The notes: generated by a model from the sequence alone, not told the origin. Counted from the stretch's first letter, positions 1-9,226 are shown. The stretch is 64,000 bases of DNA from Caenibius tardaugens NBRC 16725 (GCF_003860345.1 NZ_CP034179.1:3952001-4016000), one strand, 5' to 3'. Numbers and translations: made by a program.

Positions 1-4
1 ATGC

Positions 5-25
5 ACCCTGTAGCAACTATAGGGT
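5..25. promoter_or_regulatory. MerR-family operator (imperfect dyad)
   Basis: The half sites ACCCTGTAG and CTATAGGGT flank a CAA centre and are inverted repeats with one mismatch, the layout of MerR-family operators. On the minus strand TTGACC (positions 28 to 23) would be the -35 of a leftward promoter. The dyad fills the unusually long spacer, and the -10 would fall just outside the window. The regulated gene is therefore expected to the left, divergent from the regulator that starts 7 bases downstream. Confidence 0.8.
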
Positions 26-31
26 CAAGCC

Positions 32-433
32 ATGAAGATCGGGGAACTGGCGGCCACTACCGCAACGAAGGTAGAGACAGTTCGGTATTATGAGAGGATC
101 GGCCTCCTGCCACCGCCTGGCCGCACGTCTGGCAATTATCGCAGCTACGGCATTGAGCATCTGGCGCGCCTATCGTTCATTCGCCGTGCGCGCGATCTGG
201 GCTTTACGCTCGAGGCCGTTCGCGAGCTTCTAACGCTCGCCGATGACCAGGAGCGCTCCTGCGAAGCCGTGGACGGCATCGCCCGCGCACATTTGACGGA
301 GGTGGACCGCAAGATCGCAGATCTCATGGCATTGCGCGGCGAACTCGACCGAGTGATCGGCTCGTGTAGCCGCGGCACGGTAGCGGATTGCAAGATCATC
401 GACGCGCTGGCGCCGCGCAACCCCGCCCCCTAG
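32..433 (+). CDS. MerR-family metal-responsive transcriptional regulator
   Basis: A 133-residue regulator that binds a metal ion and untwists its promoter. The N-terminal winged helix-turn-helix (residues 1-70) has the family pattern of TVRYYERIGLLPPP and NYRSY, followed by a dimerisation helix. Cys77, Cys112 and Cys120 are in the positions used for metal binding. CueR has Cys112 and Cys120 but Ser77, whereas divalent sensors (MerR, ZntR, PbrR and CadR types) have Cys at the 77-equivalent. A divalent metal such as Cd, Pb, Zn or Hg is therefore more likely than copper. The operator lies directly upstream and points to a divergent target outside the window. The specific metal cannot be decided from sequence alone. 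Confidence 0.9.
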   Translation: MKIGELAATTATKVETVRYYERIGLLPPPGRTSGNYRSYGIEHLARLSFIRRARDLGFTLEAVRELLTLADDQERSCEAVDGIARAHLTEVDRKIADLMALRGELDRVIGSCSRGTVADCKIIDALAPRNPAP

Positions 434-459
434 GTGGCTCCGGCAATGCGGGAGCAGGT

Positions 460-476
460 TGGGAATTTGTATCCCA
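460..476. promoter_or_regulatory. Inverted repeat upstream of response regulator
   Basis: TGGGA and TCCCA are separated by 7 bases in the 113-base gap between the MerR gene and the response regulator. It is a possible operator for the metal-responsive two-component operon. Nothing beyond the symmetry and the position supports it. Confidence 0.3.
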
Positions 477-546
477 TGGCGTTCGATCAATGTGGCTATG
501 TAACTTTCGGGGCGCCGATCCGGCTGTTCCATAAACACCGCGTTCG

Positions 547-1239
547 ATGGGAATGCCTGAATCTATGCGTATCCTGCTTGCCGAAGACGACACGGATACT
601 GCCCAGTTCATCGAGACCAGCCTCGGAGAGCTTAGCCATGTCGTGAAGTCGGTCGGCACCGGCGATGCGGCCTTGCGGATTGCCCGTTCGGAATCCTGGG
701 ATGTCATCATTCTCGATCGGATGCTGCCGGAGCTGGACGGCCTGACCCTGCTCAAGGCTGCGCGCAGCTGCGGCGTTACGACCCCCGTGCTCATGTTGAC
801 CGCGCTCGGCCGAATCGAGGATCGCGTTGACGGGCTCGATGCCGGTGCGGACGATTACCTGGTGAAGCCGTTTGCGCCGAGTGAGCTTGTCGCCCGTGTC
901 CAGGCGCTCGGGCGTAGGTACACACAAAGCGAGATCGCCACAAAGCTTCTGGCCGGGCCGCTTGAACTGGACCTGATCGCCCGCGAGATCAGACGCGATG
1001 GGCGGCTCGTCCTGCTTCAGCCCCGCGAATTGAGGTTGCTCGAAGTGCTCATGAGACACGCTGGAGAGTTCGTCACCCGGGCGATGCTGCTCGAGGATGT
1101 CTGGGATTTTCACTTCGATCCGCAGACCAAGCTCATCGAGACTCACATGAGCCGACTTCGTGCCAAGCTCAACGAGGGTGGACTCCCCGATCTCATCGAA
1201 ACCGTTCGTGGTTCCGGCTATCGGGTACGGGCGGTATGA
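547..1239 (+). CDS. OmpR-family response regulator (CusR/CzcR-like)
   Basis: Receiver plus winged-helix DNA-binding response regulator, 230 residues from the first ATG. An internal ATG at 565 (MRILLAEDD) gives the usual 224-residue start and has GGGA 12 bases upstream, so it may be the real start. The receiver has the acidic triplet EDD (13-15), phospho-acceptor Asp57 in IILDRMLP and Lys107 in LVKPF, numbered from the first Met. The C-terminal half has the OmpR winged helix ending in RGSGYRVRAV. Its stop overlaps the start of the histidine kinase gene (ATGA), so the pair is co-translated. Context makes a periplasmic metal signal controlling the RND efflux genes the likely role. Confidence 0.93.
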   Translation: MGMPESMRILLAEDDTDTAQFIETSLGELSHVVKSVGTGDAALRIARSESWDVIILDRMLPELDGLTLLKAARSCGVTTPVLMLTALGRIEDRVDGLDAGADDYLVKPFAPSELVARVQALGRRYTQSEIATKLLAGPLELDLIAREIRRDGRLVLLQPRELRLLEVLMRHAGEFVTRAMLLEDVWDFHFDPQTKLIETHMSRLRAKLNEGGLPDLIETVRGSGYRVRAV

Positions 1240-2585
1240 AGTTCGGGCCGGGCAGCGCCGCCAACCGCATCGCGCTCTTGGGCTGGCTGATCTACGCGGC
1301 AGCGACCTTGCTGCTGGGTATCGCGGTCTATTTCGCGACCCACGCCGCCTTCTCGCGTCAGATCGACGAGCGGATCGAGCAGGCGACCTCCGCCCTTCTG
1401 ATCGAGTATCACGATGACGGGGTCGGAGGTGTGCAGTCCGCGCTCGATCAGCAGGGGCGGAACAGGCCGATTGGTCTGGGCACTGCTTTGTTCGACGCCC
1501 GGGGAGCAAGGATTGCCGGTAACCTGGCAATCCCACTCACGGAGCCGGGCTGGCGCAACATCGTGTTCCACGACCCTGGTGAAGGGCGCGAGCAAGCGCG
1601 AGCCCAAGTGACCGTGCTCCCGGGCAACTATCGTCTCGTGGTTGCCGCCGACCTGGAGTCGTTAGAGACGATTGATCACACCATCCTGGCAATGTTCGGT
1701 GTCACGGTTGTCGTCTTGCTGCTGCTGGGCCTGGCAGGAGCCTTGTTGCTGGCCCGTTATCTGCATCGCCGTTTGGCGGGCATCGAGGCGACTTCTAGCG
1801 CTATTGTGCGGGGGGACTTCACGCGACGGGCCGGCATCGGCACCGCCGGAGATGAGTTTGACCGGGTGGCGCTTTCGCTCAACACCATGCTCGACCGGAT
1901 AGCGGGATTGATTGCGAACCTGCGTCAGGTCACCGCTGGTCTGGCGCACGACCTGCGCACGCCGCTATCGCACCTGCGCAACCATCTCGAACGGATGCGC
2001 GGTGGCCAGGGACAAGCTGCTACCGGTGCGTCGATCGACGAGGCCGTTGCGCAGGCGGACAATGTGCTGGCCCTGTTCGACGCGATTCTGCGCATCTCGG
2101 AAGTCGAGGAAGGTAGCCTGCGCCGTGCCTTCAGTGCGGTCGATTTGTCCACGCTCGTATCGGAGCTGGGCGATACGCTTGTCCTTCTCGCCGAAGATGA
2201 GCGGCATTTTCTGCACGTTGCCGTCGGCGATGGCATCAGAGTCCAGGGTGATCGGGAATTGATTGCCCAGGCGCTCACCAATCTCGTCGAGAATGCGTTG
2301 CGGCATACACCGGAGGGATCGGTCATCGGTCTTCAGGTCCGGTGCGACGAGGGTGGCGCGCTGGTGACGGTCAGTGACAACGGCCCCGGCATTCCCGAAG
2401 CTGATCACGAGCGCGCACAGCAACGCTTCGTCAGGCTTGAATCCGCGCGCTCGGCTCCCGGCCACGGGCTCGGGCTGAGCATGGTGCGGGCCATCGCGCA
2501 GGCGCACGGCGCAACCTTCTCGCTCGGCGATGCTGGGCCGGGCCTGCGCGCCGAAATTCGTTTTCCAAAGAGGATCATCGCGTGA
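1236..2585 (+). CDS. Sensor histidine kinase of metal-responsive two-component system
   Basis: Membrane-bound kinase of 449 residues that partners the upstream response regulator. TM1 is at about residues 11-33, the periplasmic sensor region about 34-150, TM2 about 151-173 and a HAMP linker about 174-226. His238 in GLAHDLRTPLSH is the phospho-acceptor. The ATPase domain has the N box with Asn349 and Asn353 (NLVENALRHT), G1 DNGPGIP (381-387) and G2 GHGLGLS (409-415). The sensor region has no CusS-like Met/His cluster, so the ligand is not obvious. The stop overlaps the start of the outer-membrane factor gene, which places regulation and efflux in one operon. Confidence 0.93.
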   Translation: MKFGPGSAANRIALLGWLIYAAATLLLGIAVYFATHAAFSRQIDERIEQATSALLIEYHDDGVGGVQSALDQQGRNRPIGLGTALFDARGARIAGNLAIPLTEPGWRNIVFHDPGEGREQARAQVTVLPGNYRLVVAADLESLETIDHTILAMFGVTVVVLLLLGLAGALLLARYLHRRLAGIEATSSAIVRGDFTRRAGIGTAGDEFDRVALSLNTMLDRIAGLIANLRQVTAGLAHDLRTPLSHLRNHLERMRGGQGQAATGASIDEAVAQADNVLALFDAILRISEVEEGSLRRAFSAVDLSTLVSELGDTLVLLAEDERHFLHVAVGDGIRVQGDRELIAQALTNLVENALRHTPEGSVIGLQVRCDEGGALVTVSDNGPGIPEADHERAQQRFVRLESARSAPGHGLGLSMVRAIAQAHGATFSLGDAGPGLRAEIRFPKRIIA

Positions 2586-4006
2586 CCGCGCAGACCCGCC
2601 AATCGCCGGTGACCGTTATCCGTCGCCGCCCGTGGGGGCGAGGCGCCGGGCTAACCGCCGTCGTGCTCGGGCTTGCCGGCTGCACCCACTATGCGCCGAA
2701 TCCAATCAGCATTCCCAATACAGCAACTCGTTTTTCCGCGCGAAGCGCAGATCTGAATGGCGCCGTGAGCGCCTGTCGGACGATGGCGCCCCGCGCGCCA
2801 TGCGACGCGGGCAATCCCGACAAGCTCGTGCTGTTCGAAGTGCTCCTCGCCAACAATCCCGCTGTTGCGATGGCTCGCGCCAGGGTGGCCAGCGCCGAGG
2901 CGGCGGCGCGCGCAGCGCATGCACCTATCGGCCCGACCATGACGCTGAGCAGCGAATATGCCGGCGCCGATCCCAAACCGTGGCTACTGGGCGTGGCCAC
3001 CGATTTCCCGCTCGATACCGGCGGCCGCAGGGCATCGCGTATCGGATCGGCCGATCTGGCGGTAACGGCGGCGCGCTACGATCTCGCCGAGGCGATCTGG
3101 GCCGCGCGAATGGCACTTGTGCGCGCATTGGCCGACCAAATGGTGGCGGATCGACAAGGAACCGTCGCCAATCGGTTGCAGGCCTTGCAGGAGCGGCGGT
3201 TTGCCGTGCTCGAACGACGTGTCGCACAAGGCGAGGCATCACGCGCCGAACTTGAGCGGACCCGGGCCGACCTTGCCGACGCTCGCTCGCGCCTTGCGAC
3301 CGCGCAAGCGAAACGGGAAGCCGCGACGGTCCAGATCGCCGCCGCGCTCGGCGTGCCACTCGATCAGGTACGGAAGCTCAGCGCAAGCTGGCCCGGCCTT
3401 GAAGCCCTGAGTCCGTTGGCAGCACTTGCGCCGGGCGATCGCTATTCGGCCTTGCTCGGCCGGGCCGATCTCCTGAAGGGCATGACCGCCTACGAACAGT
3501 CCGAGTTCGATCTGCGCGGCGAAGTGGCCAAGCAATATCCGGCGTTGAGCGTCGGGCCGGGGTTCAGCTGGGACCACGGGCTGGTCAAGATTCCGTTCAA
3601 TGTGGGCCTTGCTTTACCCCCGCTCGATCTCAATCGCCGTGCGATTGCCGCCGCAGAAGCGCGCCGCAGCGAAGCGGCTGCACAGCTCGAAGCGCTTTAT
3701 GCCGGGGCCGTCGCGGGGATCGATCAGGCCATGGCCGAAGCGACCGCGGCACGGCGCTCACTGAGCCAAGCGCGCGAACTGGACTTGCCGATCGCCACGC
3801 GGCTCGCTGCGCAGGCCGATCGCGAACTGGCGGCAGGAGCCATCGACCGGAACGACTGGGCGGCGGCGCAAGCCGGTCTCGAAGTGGCGCGCCTCGCCGA
3901 ACTCGATGCGCTGGCGCGCGTCCTTGCCGCGGACTCGGCGCTCGAAGAGGTTCTCCGCCGCCCGCTGACAGGGCCGGAAACACTGATTGAAGGAGCAGGA
4001 TCGTGA
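2582..4006 (+). CDS. TolC-family outer-membrane efflux lipoprotein (CusC/CzcC-like)
   Basis: Outer-membrane exit channel of a tripartite RND efflux pump, 474 residues from a GTG start that overlaps the kinase stop. The N-terminus is basic, then hydrophobic, and ends in a lipobox LAGC with the lipidated cysteine at residue 34. The rest is the two-repeat TolC fold with long Ala/Arg/Glu-rich helices (for example residues 205-255 and 345-440). The gene overlaps the adaptor start by 4 bases. Substrate specificity is set by the inner-membrane pump, not by this protein. Confidence 0.88.
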   Translation: MTAQTRQSPVTVIRRRPWGRGAGLTAVVLGLAGCTHYAPNPISIPNTATRFSARSADLNGAVSACRTMAPRAPCDAGNPDKLVLFEVLLANNPAVAMARARVASAEAAARAAHAPIGPTMTLSSEYAGADPKPWLLGVATDFPLDTGGRRASRIGSADLAVTAARYDLAEAIWAARMALVRALADQMVADRQGTVANRLQALQERRFAVLERRVAQGEASRAELERTRADLADARSRLATAQAKREAATVQIAAALGVPLDQVRKLSASWPGLEALSPLAALAPGDRYSALLGRADLLKGMTAYEQSEFDLRGEVAKQYPALSVGPGFSWDHGLVKIPFNVGLALPPLDLNRRAIAAAEARRSEAAAQLEALYAGAVAGIDQAMAEATAARRSLSQARELDLPIATRLAAQADRELAAGAIDRNDWAAAQAGLEVARLAELDALARVLAADSALEEVLRRPLTGPETLIEGAGS

Positions 4007-4992
4007 ACGGGGGCAAGGGAGCGGCGCTGGTCGCCATGGGAGCGGCGGCGGGCGCATCGATCCTTGCGCTCGCGCTTTATTGGGCAGGCGAGCTTGGCGA
4101 CAAGGAGAGCGACGCGGATCGCGACAAGCCGGTGGTGGTGGCCAGCCCCGACCCGGTTCGCGATCAGGCCCTGCGTCAGCGCCTAGGGATCGTGGTGGCG
4201 CCGCTCGCCGCCTGGTCGGGCGCGCAGCAGGCTGGCGGATTTGCCAAGGGACTCGATGCCGGAGCACTGGCCGCCATCGTCGCCGAGATCGACAGCGCGC
4301 GTGCCACCGCGGCTGCCTCGCAGGCCGAGGCGGCTCGGCTCGACGCGCTTTACCGCAACGATGTCAGTGCTTCACGCCGGGCGGTTGAAGCCGCACGGGC
4401 ACAGGCCGCCGCCGATCTCGCCCGGCTGCGCCTGGCACGCCAGCGGATCGGCCTGGAATACGGGCCAGGGCTCGCCAGTTTTGGCGATGCGGCCTTGCAT
4501 CAGCTGGTCTCCCGGATCGCGGCAGGCGATGCCGCACTGATCCGGATCGACGTTCCCGGCGTGCTGCTTGCCCCCGGCACGACCGTGCAGGTGCATGCTG
4601 GAGACCTCATTGCTGGCGCGCGCGTGCTCGGCGCGGCTGCGGCGGCGGACAGCAAGCTGCAATCCGCCGGCGTGCTGGCGGTCGTGAGCGGTCCTGCGGC
4701 ACGCCAGGTTCTGGCGGGACGAGTCCTGGCGGTGCAGGCGGCGTCCGGTGGTTCGGTCTCCGGCGTGCTCGTGCCACGCGACGCCATCGTGCGCTATCAG
4801 GGACAGATGTGGGTGTTCCGTCAGGAGGGCGGAAAGTTCGAGCGCGAGGCGCTGATCGATCCCCAACAGGTGGAAGCAGGCTGGCTGGTGCGCGGCGGCC
4901 TCAAACCGGGCGAGACCATCGTGATCCACGGCGGCGCCGGCCTGCTGGCACTCGAAACCCGCCCGGCGCAGACCTCGGGCGAGGAAGACTAA
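4003..4992 (+). CDS. RND efflux periplasmic adaptor (membrane fusion protein)
   Basis: Adaptor that bridges the inner-membrane pump and the outer-membrane channel, 329 residues from a GTG start. There is one N-terminal membrane anchor (about residues 8-27), a short Ala-rich helical hairpin (about 85-150) and C-terminal beta domains. These include the conserved stretch ending in GVLVPRDAIVRYQGQMWVF and VRGGLKPGETIVIHG. It is shorter than typical CzcB or CusB proteins (about 400-500) and has no recognisable N-terminal heavy-metal-binding segment, unlike the second adaptor in this window. It lies between the channel and pump genes with a 4-base gap to the pump gene. Confidence 0.85.
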   Translation: MNGGKGAALVAMGAAAGASILALALYWAGELGDKESDADRDKPVVVASPDPVRDQALRQRLGIVVAPLAAWSGAQQAGGFAKGLDAGALAAIVAEIDSARATAAASQAEAARLDALYRNDVSASRRAVEAARAQAAADLARLRLARQRIGLEYGPGLASFGDAALHQLVSRIAAGDAALIRIDVPGVLLAPGTTVQVHAGDLIAGARVLGAAAAADSKLQSAGVLAVVSGPAARQVLAGRVLAVQAASGGSVSGVLVPRDAIVRYQGQMWVFRQEGGKFEREALIDPQQVEAGWLVRGGLKPGETIVIHGGAGLLALETRPAQTSGEED

Positions 4993-4996
4993 GCCC

Positions 4997-7900
4997 ATGC
5001 TCAATCGGCTCGTTCGCTGGTGCGTGGGCAATGCCTGGGTCGTCCTCGGCCTTGCCGCGATCCTGCTCACTTACGGCATCGTTGTCGTCGGCCGGGCGCG
5101 CTACGACGTGTTTCCGGAATTCGTCCCCGCGCAGGTAACGGTACAAACCGAGTCTCCCGGGCTGGTCGCCGAACAGGTCGAGGCGCTGGTCACTCGCCCG
5201 CTCGAGAACGCGATCAACGGCGCCAACGGCATCGAGACCGTTCGTTCGGAATCCTCGCAGGGCCTGTCGCTGATCAAGGTCACCTTCCGGGAAGGATCGG
5301 ACCCGCTCAAGGTCAGGCAGATCGTGGCCGAGGCGCTCGCCAAGGTGTCGGGACAACTGCCGAGCGGCGTGGCGACGCCGACGCTTTCCCCACTGACTTC
5401 CTCGACGATGGACCTGATCAAGATCGGGCTGACGAGCGACAAACTCGATCAGCGCCAGCTCAGAGCGCTCGCCGAATGGACAATCAAGCCGCGGCTGCTC
5501 GCGACACGCGGCGTCGCGGGCGCGGTGATCTATGGTTCGGCAGACTCACGCTTCGAAGTGCGGGTCCGTCCCGAGGCGCTGGTGGCGCGGCAGATTTCGC
5601 TCGCGGATGTCTCGGCGGCGGTCTCGGCGCTGACCACCATGCGCGGGGGCGGCTTTGCCGAGACCGCGAACCAGCGCATCCTGGTGCGGCCGACCAACGG
5701 GCGGATCGACGCGGCAGCGCTGGGCAATGCGCTGATCTCCAGCGGTGGCGGGCCGGCAATCCGCTTGCGCGATGTCGCGGACATTGCCCTTGTTGCGGGG
5801 CCGCAGATGGGCGACGCGCTGATCATGGGGCGTCCCGGCGTGCTGGTCTCGCTGTTCAGCCAGTACGGCGCCAATACACTCGATGCGACGCGGGCGGTCG
5901 AGGCAACGCTTGACGATCTGCGCCCCACGCTCACCGCACAGGGCGTTACCATCTATCCCGCGCTGCATCGGCCGGCCAACTTCATCGAAACCGCGCTGCA
6001 CGGCATGTCGATCGATCTCATCATCGGCGCGGCGATGATCGGCTTCATCCTGATGGCGTTTCTGCGCGACCTCCGAGTCGCACTGATCGCCTTCCTCGCG
6101 ATCCCGCTGTCGCTGCTCGCCGCCCTGATCGTGCTCGATCTCCTGGGGCAAACGATCAACACCATGACACTGGGCGGGCTGACGGTGGCGCTCGGTGTGG
6201 TCGTCGACGACGCCGTGGTCGATGTCGAAAATATCGTCCGGCGCTTGCGCGGGACGAGAGGCGGGGACCGTCAGAAGATCATTGCCGAGGCGAGCGTCGA
6301 GGTGCGCGCCCCGGTGGTTTATGCAACTTATGTGCTGGCGCTGACCATCGCGCCGATCCTGTTCCTGACTGGTCTTCAGGGAGCGTTCTTTTCTCCCCTA
6401 GCGCTCGCGATCCTGCTGGCGGTGATCGCCTCGCTGTGCGTGGCAATCACCCTGACCCCGGCGCTCGCGTACCTGTTGCTTGCCCGCACAGAGCCGCACG
6501 ACGAGCCGGCTCTGCTGGTTCGCGCCAAGGCCTGGCATCGGGGTTTTCTGACCCGCGTTTGCGGTAGGCCTTCGCTCGTGCTCGGCGCGACAGCGATAAC
6601 CGGCCTCGTCGGGATCCTCGGCCTGCTGGCGTTCGGCGGCGAGCTTTTGCCAGCGTTCCGCGAGGGGCATTACGTGCTGAAGGTCAACGGCCCGCCCGGA
6701 GCCTCGATTGGCTGGATGCGCGAGACCGGCACCAAGCTGTCGCGCGATCTCATGGCCGTTCCCGGCATCGCTACCGTCGAGCAGCAGATCGGGCGCGCCG
6801 AGGCGGGCGAGGATCCGTTCCCGCCCAACCAGAGCGAGGTTCACGTCGAACTCAAGCCCGGCGGCGCCCACGCCCAGGAAGCAGCTCTCAATGCAATTCG
6901 CCGAACGCTCGGTAACTATCCCTCGCTTCAATCCGAAACCCTGACATTCCTCGGGGACCGGATCGGAGAATCCTTGTCGGGTGAAACCGCGCAGTTCGCC
7001 GTTAGCATCTACGGTGCCGACCTTGATACGCTCGACCGGGTGGCGATGCAGGTGGCCGATGTCGCGGCCCGGGTTCCAGGAGCGGCCGACGTGCGGGTGA
7101 AGTCACCGCCAGGAACACCGGTCCTGACCATTGAACTCGATCCCGCGCGCATGGCCGCCCATGGCGTCACTCCGGCCGATGCCAACGACGCGATCGAGAT
7201 CGCCAATCAGGGCCATGTCGCAGGGCAAGTTGCTGAGGCCGACCGGGTGACCGATGTCGCTGTGATCCTGCCGGCCGAGCTGCGCCGCGATCCCGAGAGC
7301 GTCGGAAACATTCTGGTGCGCTCGGCCGACGGTTCGTCGGTCAGGCTCGCCGATATTGCCACGATCTATCTCGAAGAGGGTCGCAGCAGCGTCAATCGCG
7401 ATGGCGGCCAGCGCCGCCAGATCGTGACGCTCAATCCGACCCGCGCCGATATCGCCGGCTTTGCCCGCGACGCGCGCGCGGCGATCGCGGCCAAGGTCAA
7501 ACTGCCGGCCGGGGTAACGCTCTCCTATACCGGCGTCGCGGAGGGGCAAGCCGCCGCAGCGCATCAGGTCATGCTCAATGTGGCCATCGCTGCGGTCGCG
7601 ATCGTCGGCCTGCTCGTCCTTGCTTTCGGGGGGCTGCGCTCAGCGGTGTTGATCCTAGCCGGAACGCCGTTCGCACTGGTCGGCGGGGTTGTCGCGGTGG
7701 TCATGACCGGCGGGGTGCTATCGCTCGGCGCGTTGGTCGGGTTTGTCACGCTGTTCGGCATCGCTGCGCGCAATGCGATCCTGCTGGTCTCGCACCTCGA
7801 TCACCTCGTTCAGGAGGAAGGCGAGACCTTCGGCCTGGCGACCGTCTTGCGGGCTGCGGAGGAGCGCGTAACCCCAATCCTGATGACCGCGCTGGTCACC

Positions 7901-8077
7901 GCGCTCGGCCTCCTGCCGCTCGCGCTCGAAAGCGGGCAGGCTGGCCGCGAGGTGCAGGGACCGATGGCGCTGGTCATTTTGGGAGGGCTTGTTACCTCCA
8001 CCATCATGAGCCTTTTGTTGTTGCCGGCATTGATCCTGAGGTTCCGTCAATCCCACACTTTGGGAGAGTCGGGATGA
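4997..8077 (+). CDS. RND efflux pump, heavy-metal efflux type, substrate uncertain
   Basis: Inner-membrane proton-driven pump of 1026 residues with the usual 12-TM, two large periplasmic loop architecture. The TM4 motif reads VVVDDAVVDVEN, with Asp404, Asp405 and Glu411, and has Ala where CzcA has the first Asp of its DFG signature. The three methionines that bind Cu/Ag in CusA are not present at aligned positions; the equivalent segments read VLKVNGPPG, SEVHVELKP and DRIGESLSG. It therefore matches neither classical CzcA (Zn/Cd/Co) nor CusA (Cu/Ag) at the diagnostic residues. The operon with a two-component system and a CDF-like protein makes metal export likely, but the metal is unknown. 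Confidence 0.88.
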   Translation: MLNRLVRWCVGNAWVVLGLAAILLTYGIVVVGRARYDVFPEFVPAQVTVQTESPGLVAEQVEALVTRPLENAINGANGIETVRSESSQGLSLIKVTFREGSDPLKVRQIVAEALAKVSGQLPSGVATPTLSPLTSSTMDLIKIGLTSDKLDQRQLRALAEWTIKPRLLATRGVAGAVIYGSADSRFEVRVRPEALVARQISLADVSAAVSALTTMRGGGFAETANQRILVRPTNGRIDAAALGNALISSGGGPAIRLRDVADIALVAGPQMGDALIMGRPGVLVSLFSQYGANTLDATRAVEATLDDLRPTLTAQGVTIYPALHRPANFIETALHGMSIDLIIGAAMIGFILMAFLRDLRVALIAFLAIPLSLLAALIVLDLLGQTINTMTLGGLTVALGVVVDDAVVDVENIVRRLRGTRGGDRQKIIAEASVEVRAPVVYATYVLALTIAPILFLTGLQGAFFSPLALAILLAVIASLCVAITLTPALAYLLLARTEPHDEPALLVRAKAWHRGFLTRVCGRPSLVLGATAITGLVGILGLLAFGGELLPAFREGHYVLKVNGPPGASIGWMRETGTKLSRDLMAVPGIATVEQQIGRAEAGEDPFPPNQSEVHVELKPGGAHAQEAALNAIRRTLGNYPSLQSETLTFLGDRIGESLSGETAQFAVSIYGADLDTLDRVAMQVADVAARVPGAADVRVKSPPGTPVLTIELDPARMAAHGVTPADANDAIEIANQGHVAGQVAEADRVTDVAVILPAELRRDPESVGNILVRSADGSSVRLADIATIYLEEGRSSVNRDGGQRRQIVTLNPTRADIAGFARDARAAIAAKVKLPAGVTLSYTGVAEGQAAAAHQVMLNVAIAAVAIVGLLVLAFGGLRSAVLILAGTPFALVGGVVAVVMTGGVLSLGALVGFVTLFGIAARNAILLVSHLDHLVQEEGETFGLATVLRAAEERVTPILMTALVTALGLLPLALESGQAGREVQGPMALVILGGLVTSTIMSLLLLPALILRFRQSHTLGESG

Positions 8078-8664
8078 CCAGCAACGCAGTCAGGCGCGCG
8101 ATTGCCGTCGTTGCTCTGCTCAATCTTGCCTATTTCTTCGTGGAGGGCACCGTTGCCCTGCGCATCGGATCGGCCTCGCTGCTTGCCGACAGCGCGGACT
8201 TCTTCGAGGATGCAGCAGTCAACTTCCTGATCCTGATGGCCTTGGGCTGGACCACGCTCGCTCGCCGAAGGGTCGGACACATGCTGGCTCTCATTCTTCT
8301 ACTGCCCGCAATCGCTTTCCTGGCGACCTTGTGGACGAAAGTCACAAATCCCCTCCCGCCCGATGCCTTCAGCCTGTCGATCACCGGGCTCGGTGCTCTC
8401 GTCATCAATCTCGGGTGCGCATTGTTGCTGGTTCGCGTGCGTCACGTCCATGGCAGCCTCACCCGCGCGGCCTTTCTGTCGGCCCGCAACGATGCTGTTG
8501 CCAATATCGGCATCATTGCGGCGGGTCTGATCACGCTCATTCTCCCCTCCGTATGGCCTGATATTGTTGTCGGCCTCGCCATCGCCTGGATGAATCTGGA
8601 CGCGGCAAAAGAGGTGTGGGAGGCTGCGCGGAACGAGGGAGAAGGCCTCGATCCCGAACCTTGA
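8074..8664 (+). CDS. CDF-like cation transporter, short form with altered site
   Basis: A 196-residue membrane protein that starts inside the pump gene stop (ATGA overlap). It matches the membrane half of cation diffusion facilitators: six hydrophobic segments and the TM2 site SLLADSADFFED with Asp42 and Asp46 spaced D-x3-D. In TM5 the canonical H-x3-D (or D-x3-D) is replaced by Ser136 and Asp140 in FLSARNDAVA. The C-terminal cytoplasmic ferredoxin-like domain is missing. It could be an exporter with changed metal preference or an accessory subunit of the RND pump. The reading frame is intact and operon coupling is tight, so it is probably functional. Confidence 0.8.
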   Translation: MTSNAVRRAIAVVALLNLAYFFVEGTVALRIGSASLLADSADFFEDAAVNFLILMALGWTTLARRRVGHMLALILLLPAIAFLATLWTKVTNPLPPDAFSLSITGLGALVINLGCALLLVRVRHVHGSLTRAAFLSARNDAVANIGIIAAGLITLILPSVWPDIVVGLAIAWMNLDAAKEVWEAARNEGEGLDPEP

Positions 8665-8685
8665 ATATGTGAGGGGACTCAAACG

Positions 8686-9084
8686 TCAGCGCGTCGGGGG
8701 TGTGACCGGCTCGATTGTGATTTTCGTGATTGAGGCGGAATTGGCAGCTCGCAAATAGGCCATGAAATAGGCCAAGCGGAACCTTCGGCTCATGAACGCA
8801 CCCCACGGCGCGTCAGTGATTGCAACGACGTTACCTGAATTGTCGAGGCCAACGACATGAAGATGACCGGGCACCGGACCGGCATAGCCATTTGTCCTTC
8901 GCACGTCGCCACCGACTAGAATGCCATCCGTCTTCCGGCGAGCGGTCGCGCGGACGATAACGATCTCGGTATTGGCGGAGAACTGGATAGGGCCGCGAAA
9001 GGCTGGACCGTTGGCACAGCCTTGGCAAAACGCGATGATTGCCAGCAAAGGCATGGATCGGAGGGGCGAGCAAATTTGCTTCAT
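8686..9084 (-). CDS. Putative small lipoprotein of unknown function
   Basis: A 132-residue protein convergent with the CDF-like gene. It has a hydrophobic N-terminus followed by AFCQGC, a weak lipobox with the candidate lipidated Cys at residue 23. The mature part has no recognisable catalytic motif and looks like a small beta-rich domain (segments TEIVIVRATARR, HLHVVGLDNSGNVVAIT and ASITKITIEP). I do not recognise a family. It separates the two efflux blocks and faces away from the next gene, so it has its own promoter. Confidence 0.6.
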   Translation of the reverse strand: MKQICSPLRSMPLLAIIAFCQGCANGPAFRGPIQFSANTEIVIVRATARRKTDGILVGGDVRRTNGYAGPVPGHLHVVGLDNSGNVVAITDAPWGAFMSRRFRLAYFMAYLRAANSASITKITIEPVTPPTR

Positions 9085-9226
9085 TCGGGCATCCTATCGG
9101 CCCTGCGATCTCTATTGAAGCGAGAATGCCGGGCAGATTGTCTCGTCGAATATTTACGAGGGACAAACCATCGAGCCGCCTTCGCAACGCCGAATTGACT
9201 GTTGAACGATCCGGGCCGATAAGGAC

